Notes under the pieces: model-generated
The model's database searches: none
What the model was told of the DNA's origin: nothing
Seen by the model: only the letters and a program-made list of their open reading frames with translations
Shown here: in pieces, positions 15,705 to 25,443 of the stretch
Position numbering within the stretch: position 1 is the stretch's first letter
Layout of the letters: each line of letters begins with the position of its first letter
Translations under genes and position numbers: made by a program
Origin: Achromobacter deleyi
GTDB lineage: Bacteria; Pseudomonadota; Gammaproteobacteria; Burkholderiales; Burkholderiaceae_B
NCBI RefSeq assembly: GCF_016127315.1
Contig: NZ_CP065997.1
Span: 4,278,001 to 4,342,000, forward strand
Reading direction: 5' to 3'
DNA length: 64,000 nucleotides

Positions 15705-16064
15705 TTATGCGTCGGTGGGTTTGTTGGGAAACAGGTTCAGCGACAGGATGGCGTCGGGATAGGTCGACAGCAGCATGCCGGACAGGTGGCCATGCAGGGC
15801 GCCGAACAACGGCCAGGTCAGCGCCTCGCTGCCGGGCAGCAGGTCCAGCAACATCAACTGGCCGGTGCGCACGGTACCCACGAAGTAGGCGCGTTCGTCA
15901 TGCTGGCCGGTGGGCGTGGCGCGGTAGATCTTGGTGGCGCGGCCGCTGTCGTCCTTGCGCCAGCTGTTGCCGCTGGTGGTGGTCCGGGCGTTGATGGAGG
16001 CGATGTCCGCCTGGATGGTTTCCCAGAGGGTGCGGGCGTTGGCGGCGTATACGACGATGGTCAT
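15705..16064 (-). CDS. Cytoplasmic protein of unknown function
   Basis: 119 residues, no signal peptide or membrane segment. It starts M-T-I-V-V-Y-A-A-N-A-R-T-L-W and has a mixed alpha/beta pattern with a D-L-L-P-G-S motif near residue 73. Eleven bases separate it from the membrane-protein gene downstream, so they may be co-transcribed. No family is recognised. Confidence 0.55.
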   Translation of the reverse strand: MTIVVYAANARTLWETIQADIASINARTTTSGNSWRKDDSGRATKIYRATPTGQHDERAYFVGTVRTGQLMLLDLLPGSEALTWPLFGALHGHLSGMLLSTYPDAILSLNLFPNKPTDA

Positions 16065-16168
16065 GGTGGGCGCTGTCCTGTGCGAAAAACGGGGAACGCG
16101 AGGCCGGGCACAGCAAAGTTACCAATGCCGCCGCGGCACGGCAAGCGCCGCCGCGTCGCGCCGCGGGC

Positions 16169-16558
16169 TCAGTCGCCCGCCAGTTCGCGCAATTCGGCGG
16201 CGCGGCTGATGTTGAGCAGCATCGGGCAGTACTCGTACATGGGCGAACCGACGTGCGCCCCGGCCAGGGCGCATTGGCCGTTGCGGTAGGCCAGCCAGGC
16301 TTTCTGGGTCTGTTCCAGCTTGGCGGCGTCGTCCGGGTAGTCATTGGCCAGGCGCGCCTGGACCCGGGCGTAGAGCGCGTTGATTTCGCGCTTGGCGGCC
16401 GCCGAGACGCCTTCCGCGCAGGCGCCCACGGTGCCGTTGTTGGTGACGCCCGCGTCGCGCAGGCAGCGGTCGTACTGGCCCATGTAGTCCGGCGTGGAGG
16501 CGCCCAGGACCAGGGCGGGAGACAGCATCAGGGAAAGCGCGAGGACGTGTCGGATCAT
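16169..16558 (-). CDS. LprI/DUF1311-type periplasmic protein
   Basis: 129 residues from ATG 16558. A signal peptide (residues 1-20, A-L-V-L-G-A) precedes a small helical domain with four cysteines and the pattern Y-D-R-C-L-R-D-A-G then L-E-Q-T-Q-K-A-W-L-A-Y-R-N-x-x-C-A, which is typical of the lysozyme-inhibitor-like LprI N-terminal family (DUF1311). A lysozyme-inhibitor role is known for one mycobacterial member only, so the function here is open. Longer upstream starts are rejected because they lack a signal peptide. Confidence 0.75.
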   Translation of the reverse strand: MIRHVLALSLMLSPALVLGASTPDYMGQYDRCLRDAGVTNNGTVGACAEGVSAAAKREINALYARVQARLANDYPDDAAKLEQTQKAWLAYRNGQCALAGAHVGSPMYEYCPMLLNISRAAELRELAGD

Positions 16559-16802
16559 GGCGGCGAGGATCGCGGGAAGGAATCGGGGCGCGTGCGGATA
16601 TCGCCGCGCAACGAGAGCATACCGCCCACGGCGGCTTCTTCCATGGCCGCGTCCGCGCCGGCCATGGCCGGACCGATCGGAGGCGTGCGCGCAGGCGGCG
16701 TCCACGCCACGCAATGTCAAGGATTCAAAAGAATTTGCATTGCTTTGAAGTGTCGTTTTTTACGTCGGGCTACTGTCGCGTTTTCTGTCTTGGAGAGCGG
16801 CA

Positions 16803-17513
16803 ATGTACCCACTATCGAAGCGCTGCGGCGCGGAATTCTTCGGCACCTTCTGGCTGGTGCTGGGCGGTTGCGGCGCGGCGGTGCTGGCGGCCGGGTTTCC
16901 GCAACTGGGCATCGGTTTCGCCGGCGTGGCGCTGGCGTTCGGCCTGACGGTGCTGACCATGGCTTTCGCCGTCGGCCATATTTCGGGCGGGCACTTCAAT
17001 CCCGCCGTCACGGTCGGGTTGGTGGCCGGCGGCCGGTTTCCGGCGCGCGAGATCCTGCCCTACGTGGTGGCGCAGGTGCTGGGCGCCATCGCCGCGGCGG
17101 CGGTGCTGGCGGTGATCGCCGACGGCAAGCTGGGGTTCGACCTGAAGGGCAGCCATTTCGCCGCCAACGGCTATGACGCCTATTCGCCCGGCAAGTACTC
17201 GATGGCGGCGGCGCTGGTCACCGAGATCGTGATGACGGCGGGCTTCCTGTTCGTGATCCTGGGCGCCACCGCCAAGCGGGCGCCGGCCGGTTTTGCCGCG
17301 ATTCCCATCGGGCTGGCGTTGACGCTGATCCACCTGGTCAGCATTCCGGTCACCAATACGTCGGTGAACCCGGCGCGTTCGACCGGCCCGGCGTTGTTCG
17401 TGGGCGGCTGGGCGCTGGAGCAGCTGTGGCTGTTCTGGGTGGCGCCGATCGTCGGCGCGATCATCGGGGCGCTGGCGTACCGGCTGGTGAGCGAGCCGGC
17501 CTCGCAAGCGTAA
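16803..17513 (+). CDS. aqpZ: Aquaporin Z
   Basis: 236 residues, a six-helix water channel of the inner membrane. Both NPA motifs are present: Asn66-Pro67-Ala68 and Asn189-Pro190-Ala191. The selectivity-filter residues of E. coli AqpZ line up with a constant shift of three: Phe46, His177, Thr186 and Arg192, so this is a water channel rather than a glycerol facilitator. GGAGAG lies just before the start. It stands alone, divergent from the LprI-like gene and convergent with the next. Confidence 0.96.
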   Translation: MYPLSKRCGAEFFGTFWLVLGGCGAAVLAAGFPQLGIGFAGVALAFGLTVLTMAFAVGHISGGHFNPAVTVGLVAGGRFPAREILPYVVAQVLGAIAAAAVLAVIADGKLGFDLKGSHFAANGYDAYSPGKYSMAAALVTEIVMTAGFLFVILGATAKRAPAGFAAIPIGLALTLIHLVSIPVTNTSVNPARSTGPALFVGGWALEQLWLFWVAPIVGAIIGALAYRLVSEPASQA

Positions 17514-17536
17514 GGGGCGGGGCGGACTGGCCCCGG

Positions 17537-18754
17537 TCAGTCCATGGCCCGCAACTGGGCCAGCTGCGCATCGCTGGGAAAGCCGCGGGTGCGATAGCGC
17601 ACCGGGTAGAGGTTCTCGCGTTCGAGCAGCGGCGCCATCAAGGCCAGGGCCTGTTCCCAGGCGACCACCCGGACCTCGCCGATCTCGTCGGCCGCGTCGG
17701 GGCGCACCAGCGCCAGGCGGTCGACCTTGGGCAGCGAGGTATCCACGCCGCGGGTCCAGGTCGCCAGCGAGAACGAGGCGTCGGCGTCGCCGTTCTGCAC
17801 GAACAGGTTGTAGGTGGCGACGAACACGTCGATGCCCTGCTCCTCGTACAGGTGTTCCAGCGCCTCTTTCTGGGCGTCGTAATCGCCCTTGGCCAGCATG
17901 CGCGCCAGGTTGGCCTGGCGCTGCCGCAGTTCGTCATGCGGCGGCACGAAGCGCTCGACCCCGGCCTCGCCATGGCGGTACATGCAGGGCGACACGGGTC
18001 GACCGTGCGGGATCACCTGCTGGCACAGCTCGACCATCTTCATCAGGCCTTCATCGTCGTTGTCGCCGCTGACCAGCAGCAGGTCGCGCGTCGGCATCAT
18101 GAAGACCGGCCGGCCGCGCACCGGCACGCGCTCCAGCATGTCGGGCAGCAGCACGCGGCTGATGTCATAGCCGTCTTCCCAGCCGCCGCCGTAGACGCCC
18201 GGCGCCACCTCCACGAAGTTGTCGGCCGAATCGCGCAGGTTGTCGATGGCGATCGCCAGCGCTTCGTCGAACGTGACGCCCCAGGAAGCTTCGGGGCCAT
18301 TGGTGAGGGTGGCGATGGATTCCGGTCGGTCCAGCGCCAGCAGCACCACGCAATCGTCGCCGAAGGGCCGCACGGCGGGGTGGAACGCCGCGTCGTTGCC
18401 ATCGTTGCGCAGGTGATGCATGCGCACGGCCTCGACCGCGCTGCGGCCGCGGATCACCGGGCGCAGCAGGGGGCGGGCCTCGGCCAGCGAGTGCGGCATG
18501 GCCTGGCCGCTGCTGAGCAGGGTGGAGACATAGCCCTGCAACGCGCCCTGGCGCTGGCCGCCGCGGGCGTCGCAATAGGCGTGGTAGGCGTTGTGCAGGT
18601 TGAAGTAGGCGCTGTCGCCGTGCAGCAGGCGGAACTCATCGGCCTTGTAGATGAGTTCGCCGGTGTAGCCCCGTTGCCGCACGGCGGCGATGAAAAGCGT
18701 GGCGAACTGGTCTTGCGTGGGCTTGCGCCGGAACAGCGAGTCTAGGAATCCCAT
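17537..18754 (-). CDS. Conserved-looking protein of unknown function
   Basis: 405 residues, soluble, acidic, with no signal peptide. It begins M-G-F-L-D-S-L-F-R-R-K-P, a start seen in several uncharacterised cytoplasmic families. A central region has D-D-C-V-V-L-L-A-L-D and F-M-M-P-T-R-D-L-L-L-V-S-G-D, typical of an alpha/beta fold; the C-terminal 120 residues resemble a helical domain followed by a repeat of the same alternation. The long antisense frame over it lacks any protein-like pattern. I cannot name a family. Confidence 0.7.
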   Translation of the reverse strand: MGFLDSLFRRKPTQDQFATLFIAAVRQRGYTGELIYKADEFRLLHGDSAYFNLHNAYHAYCDARGGQRQGALQGYVSTLLSSGQAMPHSLAEARPLLRPVIRGRSAVEAVRMHHLRNDGNDAAFHPAVRPFGDDCVVLLALDRPESIATLTNGPEASWGVTFDEALAIAIDNLRDSADNFVEVAPGVYGGGWEDGYDISRVLLPDMLERVPVRGRPVFMMPTRDLLLVSGDNDDEGLMKMVELCQQVIPHGRPVSPCMYRHGEAGVERFVPPHDELRQRQANLARMLAKGDYDAQKEALEHLYEEQGIDVFVATYNLFVQNGDADASFSLATWTRGVDTSLPKVDRLALVRPDAADEIGEVRVVAWEQALALMAPLLERENLYPVRYRTRGFPSDAQLAQLRAMD

Positions 18755-18780
18755 GCTTTTCTCACCTGTTGGAGGCGTCG

Positions 18781-19737
18781 CTATGCCGGTCTGGCGTGTA
18801 ATCGTGGCTGGCCGAGTTTGAACCAGGCCTTGGTAATCTGGTGGCCGCGCACTTCGTAGATTGCGGTGACGTCGATTTCCCCGGGGCCGTCGGCGAAATT
18901 GCGGGTGACGATCTCCTGGTCCACCACGATGTCGCCGTTGACGATGCGGTTGACCAGCCGGCCGTGCAGGTCGGGTTCCTGGAAGCGTTCAACGTGGCGC
19001 GCGCGGATTTCGGCGTGGCCGCTGGCCAGCAGCGTGTCGGGGAAGGCGTAATACAGGCAATCCTCCGCCCAGGCCGGCATGAAGGCCTCGATGTCGCGGG
19101 CGTTGTAGGCGTCCAGTTGCCGCTGGACCACGTCGGCGGGGCCGGCGGGGGGCGCGTCGCGCACGGCGGCCTGCTGGCGGATGCGCGCTTCGGTGTCGGC
19201 ATCGAGCAGCCGGCGGATCTCCCGGAACAGGGGCAGGGCGTCGGTGTGCTTGCGGCCATAGTCCAGGTTGAACGCATAGTCGAAATCCGGGGCATTGGCG
19301 CCCTGGTTATGTTGCAGCAGCGTCTCCAGCTTGTCCATCGCCTTGACGGCGCGGGCCTCGGGCGAACCGGCGTTTTCGTAGTCGTCCCATAGCGCCAGCA
19401 GCCGCGCGCGCGCCGTGGCGTCCAGCGGGGCGGCCAGCTGCAGCAGGTCGAGCCGTTCCTGGGCGCCCTTGTCGGTGCCCGTGGCCTGTTGCGTCGCCGG
19501 GATGTCGCCATGGATGGCCTCGCCCAGGTCGTGCACCACGCACAGTCGCAGAATGCGGGCGAAATCCAGGTCCGCCAGGCCCTCTTCGAGCATCATCGCC
19601 ATCAGGCACAGGCGCCAGGTGTGTTCGGCCGTGCTTTCCTGGCGTCCGCCCGAGCTGCGGGCGCTGCGCAGGACGTCTTTCAGCTTTTCGGCTTGCCGCA
19701 GGAATTCGAGCCGGCCTTGCAGGGTGTCGGTGTCCAT
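18781..19737 (-). CDS. HD-domain phosphohydrolase fused to an NTF2/SnoaL-like domain
   Basis: 318 residues. Residues 1-190 are an HD domain of the YfbR/HDDC2 type (5'-nucleotidase-like): Glu38-His39, His69-Asp70 and Glu73 (H-D-L-G-E), and a later K-A-M-D-K-L-E with the distal aspartate. Residues about 203-312 match the SnoaL/NTF2-like alpha+beta barrel pattern (V-Q-R-Q-L-D-A-Y-N-A-R-D, then F-M-P-A-W-A-E-D-C). The two are usually separate proteins. The HD part probably hydrolyses a deoxynucleoside monophosphate; the role of the second domain is unknown. Confidence 0.85.
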   Translation of the reverse strand: MDTDTLQGRLEFLRQAEKLKDVLRSARSSGGRQESTAEHTWRLCLMAMMLEEGLADLDFARILRLCVVHDLGEAIHGDIPATQQATGTDKGAQERLDLLQLAAPLDATARARLLALWDDYENAGSPEARAVKAMDKLETLLQHNQGANAPDFDYAFNLDYGRKHTDALPLFREIRRLLDADTEARIRQQAAVRDAPPAGPADVVQRQLDAYNARDIEAFMPAWAEDCLYYAFPDTLLASGHAEIRARHVERFQEPDLHGRLVNRIVNGDIVVDQEIVTRNFADGPGEIDVTAIYEVRGHQITKAWFKLGQPRLHARPA

Positions 19738-19814
19738 GAATCAGGTAGTCGTAAGTCTGTTCTCAATACGCTCGCGGGTATTGCTACCAACGAGTGTATC
19801 TTGTGACTGCCACG

Positions 19815-21321
<1,507 letters not shown>

Positions 21322-21389
21322 TGCCGCCTGTCATCGCGGATCAGTGAAGTTGTTATACGATCCGGGCCACCAACTTTGGGGAGGCCTGG

Positions 21390-21698
21390 ATGTCGTTTTA
21401 CGCAATCGTCGCCGTTCGTAAAGAAGCCGTCAGCGGTCACGTGGCCTACGTGCGCTGGGGGCTGGCCGAGCGCGGCGTGCCCGGCTGGGTCAGCGACCCC
21501 GTGACGGCGGCGGCCTCCGAGGTGATCGAGGCCATCAAGGCCGGCGCCGAGGTCGAGACCGTGATCAGCGTCGACGGCCTGTCCGTGGCCTCGCGGCCGG
21601 TGCGGGTGCTGACCGACGATGACGGCCGCGAGCACCTGGCCTCGGTGCCGATGCCCAGTTCCACCCTGCATACCGTCTTCGACCTGCCGGAATTCTAG
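21390..21698 (+). CDS. Small protein of unknown function
   Basis: 102 residues from ATG 21390, with GGGGAGG upstream. It is an alpha/beta-looking cytoplasmic protein: V-A-Y-V-R-W-G-L near residue 20, then two beta pairs ending F-D-L-P-E-F. No family is recognised. It follows kdsA by about 70 bases and probably has its own promoter (TTGTTATACGATC stretch near 21350). Confidence 0.6.
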   Translation: MSFYAIVAVRKEAVSGHVAYVRWGLAERGVPGWVSDPVTAAASEVIEAIKAGAEVETVISVDGLSVASRPVRVLTDDDGREHLASVPMPSSTLHTVFDLPEF

Positions 21699-21852
21699 GG
21701 ACGGTAAGCCCGTACCACTCCGGCTGGTAATTTTTCCACCCCCCGATCCCCCCATCCCGCGCCCGGCGCGGCAGGCATGGCGCTTGCTGCCGTCAATGCC
21801 GTCATACCGCCGCGACCCGCGCGGCCGCGGCGGGGCTTCAGGGGGAACCAGC

Positions 21853-22113
21853 ATGATGGACCATAACGAAATGATGGCCCGCATGATCAGCAAGCCCGTC
21901 GCGCCAGGCAAGCCCGAAGGTTGGGATGGCATCCTGTCCGCCTATGCGGACTGCCTGATGCGTGTGCAGGGCCAGTTGACCGAGGACGACATGGGGCGCT
22001 TTCTGGAAGTGGGCGCGCGGGTGTTCCGCACCTGCTGCCAGGAGGAAGCCCGGCAGCGCTGGACCGCCGAGCAACTGGCTGCCTATCACCGCAAGCCGCG
22101 GGTGGAGCTGTGA
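21853..22113 (+). CDS. Small helical protein of unknown function
   Basis: 86 residues from ATG 21853 (ATGATG; GGGGGAA upstream). Methionine-rich at the N-terminus and helical throughout, with cysteines at C-L-M-R and T-C-C-Q. An upstream extension of the frame to 21619 overlaps the previous gene and is not used. No family is recognised. Confidence 0.55.
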   Translation: MMDHNEMMARMISKPVAPGKPEGWDGILSAYADCLMRVQGQLTEDDMGRFLEVGARVFRTCCQEEARQRWTAEQLAAYHRKPRVEL

Positions 22114-22132
22114 AGGGCCGCGGCCGGCCGCG

Positions 22133-22438
22133 CTAGAGGCACTGGCGCAGCGCGAACTTGCGGCCAAAGGCGCGTATTTCGTCGCCGTCGATGGAGGCGG
22201 CGACGTCCCAGTGGTCGCCGCGCGTGATCAGCACGGACTGCGACGACAGGGCGTGGCGCAAGGCGAACATCCAGAATGCGGCTTCCGAGCCGACCGGCGC
22301 CAGGTCGTGCGGACCGATGCGCAGTCGCGCCGGCCGGGGCGTGGCGCCCAACGACCAACGCAGCGCAACGCCCAGGAAGGCGAAGCGGGCCATCACCGAT
22401 GACGGTTGCACGCAAAGCACTCGGATCTTGGGTTGCAT
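22133..22438 (-). CDS. Small protein of unknown function
   Basis: 101 residues from ATG 22438; GTG 22444 sits nearer the GGAGG at 22454-22450 and is an alternative start. The sequence is basic and lacks a signal peptide or clear domain (I-R-V-L-C-V-Q-P-S near the start; I-T-R-G-D-H-W-D-V-A-A-S near residue 71). No family is recognised. Confidence 0.5.
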   Translation of the reverse strand: MQPKIRVLCVQPSSVMARFAFLGVALRWSLGATPRPARLRIGPHDLAPVGSEAAFWMFALRHALSSQSVLITRGDHWDVAASIDGDEIRAFGRKFALRQCL

Positions 22439-22541
22439 GGTCACTGGACCTCCACAAGGGTGACCCAGCGTAGCAAAGAAGATTTCATCCTTCCATACTG
22501 CATTTGGATTACCAGCGGATTGCGTCCGGAGGGGGTAGGCG

Positions 22542-23033
22542 TCAGTCCGCGGGCAGGCGGGTGAAGAGATTGGTGACGATCATCTGGTCGGGACGCTTGG
22601 CGCCCGGCTTCACCGGCGGCATCAGCCTGTCCATTTCCTTGCGATCCTGGACGCGGGTGAGCGTCAGGTGGTCGCCCTGGATCTTCACGTAGCGGATGGA
22701 GGCCTCGCCGATCTCGTATTCGCTGGTGGATTGCTCCAGCGTCTGCTCGATGCGCTTGGCGTCGAGCCAGCGGTAGGTGCCGCTGGAAAGCGCACCCGGG
22801 CCCTGCATCGACCAGGTGCCGTCGCTGCGGAATTCGGCCACGCCGGCGCCGCCGGACGGCTGGGGCGGCAGCGCCTGGCCGTCGACGGTGCGCAGCATGG
22901 TCTGGTGCCGCCATTTGCCGACGAGGGCTTGCGCGGCGGCTTGCTGCGTCGGCGGTTGGGCCGGCGCCGCGGCGGGCAATAGCGCGGTGCCGCCGAGCAG
23001 GGCGGCCAGGGCGTAAAGGCGCAGGAGCTTCAT
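22542..23033 (-). CDS. Exported protein of unknown function
   Basis: 163 residues from ATG 23033. The signal peptide covers about residues 1-26 (K-L-L-R-L-Y-A-L-A-A-L-L-G-G, ending A-P-A-Q). The mature part begins with a helix, then L-V-G-K-W-R-H-Q-T and a series of beta strands (F-R-S-D-G-T-W-S, then G-T-Y-R-W), resembling lipocalin-type small-molecule folds such as those seen in DUF-type exported beta-barrel proteins. Longer upstream starts lack a signal. Function unknown. Confidence 0.65.
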   Translation of the reverse strand: MKLLRLYALAALLGGTALLPAAAPAQPPTQQAAAQALVGKWRHQTMLRTVDGQALPPQPSGGAGVAEFRSDGTWSMQGPGALSSGTYRWLDAKRIEQTLEQSTSEYEIGEASIRYVKIQGDHLTLTRVQDRKEMDRLMPPVKPGAKRPDQMIVTNLFTRLPAD

Positions 23034-23166
23034 TTTGGTGGGGCGAGGGATCCGGGTTGCGGGGGCAGGGGCCGGTCTCCAGGGGCGGCCCATCAAACGC
23101 AGTGTCGCATTATGCGCGACGACGGCGTTTGCGGCGAGTGCCGATCCCGCTTGCCGGTGGTCGCGG

Positions 23167-23748
23167 TCAGGTCCGGCGCAGGCCCGCGAGCAGCAGGTCC
23201 AGCGCCTGCAGCGCCTGCGCCAGCCGCGCCTGGCTGTCGTCCCCGGCGATCCAGAGGGCGCTGTCGGCCAGTCCGCCGTGCAGCATCCGCGCCAGCGCGT
23301 CGGGTTGGGCCGGGCCGATGACGCCTTGCGCCATCAGGGCCTGCAGCAGCGCGCCCAGCGACGCGGTGCACTGTTCCTGCGCGGCGGCGCCGCCATGGCC
23401 CAGCACCGCGCGCGCGTCCTGCAGCACGATCCGGCGGATCTCGGGCTCGGCCGCCATCGCCAGATAGGCCCGGCAGCGCTCGCGCAGGGCTGTCCAGGCA
23501 TCGGGGGCGTCGCGCGAAATGGCCTGCAGCCGCGCCTCCATCTCGCCGTCGATCTGCGCCGCGACCGCCGCCAGCAAGCCCTGCTTGTCACCGAAATGGT
23601 GATACAACGCTCCACGGGTCAGCCCGGCGGCGGCGGTCAGGTCGTCCATCGACGTGCCCGCATAGCCGGCGCGGCGGAACGACTCACGTGCCGTCGCCAG
23701 CAGTTTTCCGCGGGTTTCTTCGATCATCTCGGCGCGCGATCGCGACAT
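23167..23748 (-). CDS. TetR-family repressor divergent from an MFS gene
   Basis: 193 residues from ATG 23748, chosen because GGAG lies seven bases upstream and because the longer start (23766) would overlap an operator. The TetR N-terminal helix-turn-helix is clear (T-S-M-D-D-L-T-A-A-A-G-L-T-R-G-A-L-Y-H-H-F near residue 32). The rest is an all-helical ligand domain. It is divergent from a transporter, with three copies of CATAC-N5-GTATG between them, so it probably represses both and is released by the transported compound. Confidence 0.9.
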   Translation of the reverse strand: MSRSRAEMIEETRGKLLATARESFRRAGYAGTSMDDLTAAAGLTRGALYHHFGDKQGLLAAVAAQIDGEMEARLQAISRDAPDAWTALRERCRAYLAMAAEPEIRRIVLQDARAVLGHGGAAAQEQCTASLGALLQALMAQGVIGPAQPDALARMLHGGLADSALWIAGDDSQARLAQALQALDLLLAGLRRT

Positions 23749-23763
23749 GGCTGGCTCCAGTGG

Positions 23764-23830
23764 CATACGAGGCGTATGTTAATTGACATACGCCAGGTAT
23801 GTGAATACCATCTTGCATACGCTACGTATG
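23764..23830. promoter_or_regulatory. Three CATAC-N5-GTATG operators
   Basis: Perfect inverted repeats CATAC-N5-GTATG at 23764-23778, 23787-23801 and 23816-23830. They fill the space between the divergent TetR and MFS genes and use different spacer bases, so the half-sites rather than the centre are conserved. This is a strong candidate binding site for the TetR protein. Confidence 0.85.
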
Positions 23831-23883
23831 TCAATCTGTCCGGCGGCGCCCATCGCCGGCTGCAACATCCCCAGAGGTTCCGG

Positions 23884-25074
23884 GTGTCGAATCCCTATCG
23901 CGAATTGTTCCAGGCGCCCGGCGCCGCCGGTTTTGTCGCCGCCTGCGCCGTGGCGCGGCTGGCCCTGCCCATGATCGGCATCGGCATCATCACCATGCTG
24001 TCCCAGGTGCGCGGCGCCTACACCCTGGCCGGCGCGGTAGCGGCCACCTTCGCGCTGGCCACCGCCTTGCTGGCGCCACGCATTTCGCGCCTGGTGGATC
24101 GCCATGGCCAGGGCCGCATCCTGCCGCTGGCGGCCGGCGCCTGCGTGGCCGGGCTGGCGGGCCTGGCCGCCTGCGTGCGCTTGCAGGCGCCCGACTGGAC
24201 GCTGTTCGTGTTCGCGGCGCTGGCGGGCAGCCTGCCGAGCATGCCCGCCATGGCGCGGGCCCGCTGGACCGAGATCTACCGCGACCGGCCGCAATTGCGC
24301 ACCGCCTACGCCCTCGAGTCGGTGTTCGACGAACTGAGCTTCATCATCGGCCCGCCGCTGGCGGTGGGCCTGTGCGTGATCCTGTTTCCCGAGGCCGGCC
24401 CGCTCGGCGCGGCGCTGTTGCTGGGCCTGGGCGTGACCGCCTTCGTGCTGCAACGGGCCACCGCGCCGGCGGTGCAGCCGCGCGAGGCGGGCCGCGAGTC
24501 CTCGGTGCTGGGCGTGCCGCTGATGCGCCAGCTGACCGCCATGATGGCCGCCATGGGCGTCATCGTCGGCACCATCGACGTCATGAGCGTGGCCTTCGCC
24601 CGCCAGCAGGGCCTGCCCGCCGGCGCCAGCGTGGTGCTGTCGGCCTATGCCCTGGGATCGTGCGTGGCCGGCCTGGCGTTCGGCGTGCTGAAATTCCAGA
24701 TGCCGCTGGCGCGCATGCTGGCCATTGCCGCCAGCGTGACCGCCTTCACCACCTTGCCGCTGCTGTGGGTCGGCGATCTGCTGACGCTGTCGCTGGGCGT
24801 GCTGCTGGCCGGCCTGTCGTTCGCGCCGACCATGATCATCGCCATGGCGATGGTGGAAGGCAGCGTGCCGGGCCGCCGTCTCACCGAAGGCCTGACCTGG
24901 CTGGTGACGGGCCTGGGGGCGGGCGTCGCGGCGGGCGCCGCGCTGGCGGGGTGGATCGTCGATCGCCATGGCGTGGGAGCGGGCTTCTGGACCGCGGCGG
25001 GCGCGGGGGCGGTGGTGCTGCTGGTCGCGGTCTACGCGGCGCGCGGCGCCCGGCCTGCCGCCGCCGTGGCCTGA
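23884..25074 (+). CDS. Major facilitator superfamily transporter
   Basis: 396 residues from GTG 23884, with AGAGG seven bases upstream; the frame extends far upstream but that part overlaps the repressor. Twelve hydrophobic segments are evident, with the MFS loop R-I-S-R-L-V-D-R-H-G-Q-G-R between segments 2 and 3. The second half mirrors the first (G-R-R-L-T-E-G-L-T-W). An efflux role for a drug-like compound is likely from the TetR pairing; the substrate is unknown. Confidence 0.88.
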   Translation: MSNPYRELFQAPGAAGFVAACAVARLALPMIGIGIITMLSQVRGAYTLAGAVAATFALATALLAPRISRLVDRHGQGRILPLAAGACVAGLAGLAACVRLQAPDWTLFVFAALAGSLPSMPAMARARWTEIYRDRPQLRTAYALESVFDELSFIIGPPLAVGLCVILFPEAGPLGAALLLGLGVTAFVLQRATAPAVQPREAGRESSVLGVPLMRQLTAMMAAMGVIVGTIDVMSVAFARQQGLPAGASVVLSAYALGSCVAGLAFGVLKFQMPLARMLAIAASVTAFTTLPLLWVGDLLTLSLGVLLAGLSFAPTMIIAMAMVEGSVPGRRLTEGLTWLVTGLGAGVAAGAALAGWIVDRHGVGAGFWTAAGAGAVVLLVAVYAARGARPAAAVA

Positions 25075-25157
25075 GCGCGGCCGGGGCGGGCATGCAGGGC
25101 ATCTAGAATGCCGGCAACGCCGCGCCGCGGGGCGGGGCGTCCACAAGGAGAACAAAC

Positions 25158-25415
25158 ATGTCCCGAACCGTCGTCAATCCCGATACCGTCTTCAACACCG
25201 TGCAATACGGCTTCAGCCAGGCCGTCATCGTCACGGGCCAGCGCCGCATGCTGCTGTCCGGCCAGGTCGGCGTCGATGCCCAGGAGCGCACCGTCGGCCC
25301 CGGCCTGCGCGACCGCTTCCCGGTCGATCCGCCGCCGTCGTCCTGGATCATCGTCAGCGGCTTGTCGCTGCCCGAATGGCTGGTCGAGATCGAGGCCGAG
25401 GCCATGCTGGACTGA
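25158..25415 (+). CDS. Internally shortened RidA-family protein
   Basis: 85 residues with a strong AAGGAGA site. The first 49 residues match the RidA start (F-N-T-V-Q-Y-G-F-S-Q-A-V, then L-L-S-G-Q-V-G-V-D), and the last 30 match the RidA end (D-P-P-P-S-S-W-I-I-V-S-G-L-S-L-P-E-W-L-V-E-I-E-A-E-A). The usual length is about 130, so roughly 40 central residues are missing, while the frame is intact. It may be inactive or a decayed paralogue. A full-length RidA lies at 27682. Confidence 0.7.
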   Translation: MSRTVVNPDTVFNTVQYGFSQAVIVTGQRRMLLSGQVGVDAQERTVGPGLRDRFPVDPPPSSWIIVSGLSLPEWLVEIEAEAMLD

Positions 25416-25443
25416 TCCGGCGGGGCCGCGGCCGTCGCGCGCC

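Noticed and set aside
23035..23883. N-terminal extension of the MFS frame upstream of 23884
   Set aside because: The frame is open for 283 further codons, but it lies antisense to the TetR gene, crosses the three operators, and has no membrane pattern. GTG 23884 with AGAGG is the better start.
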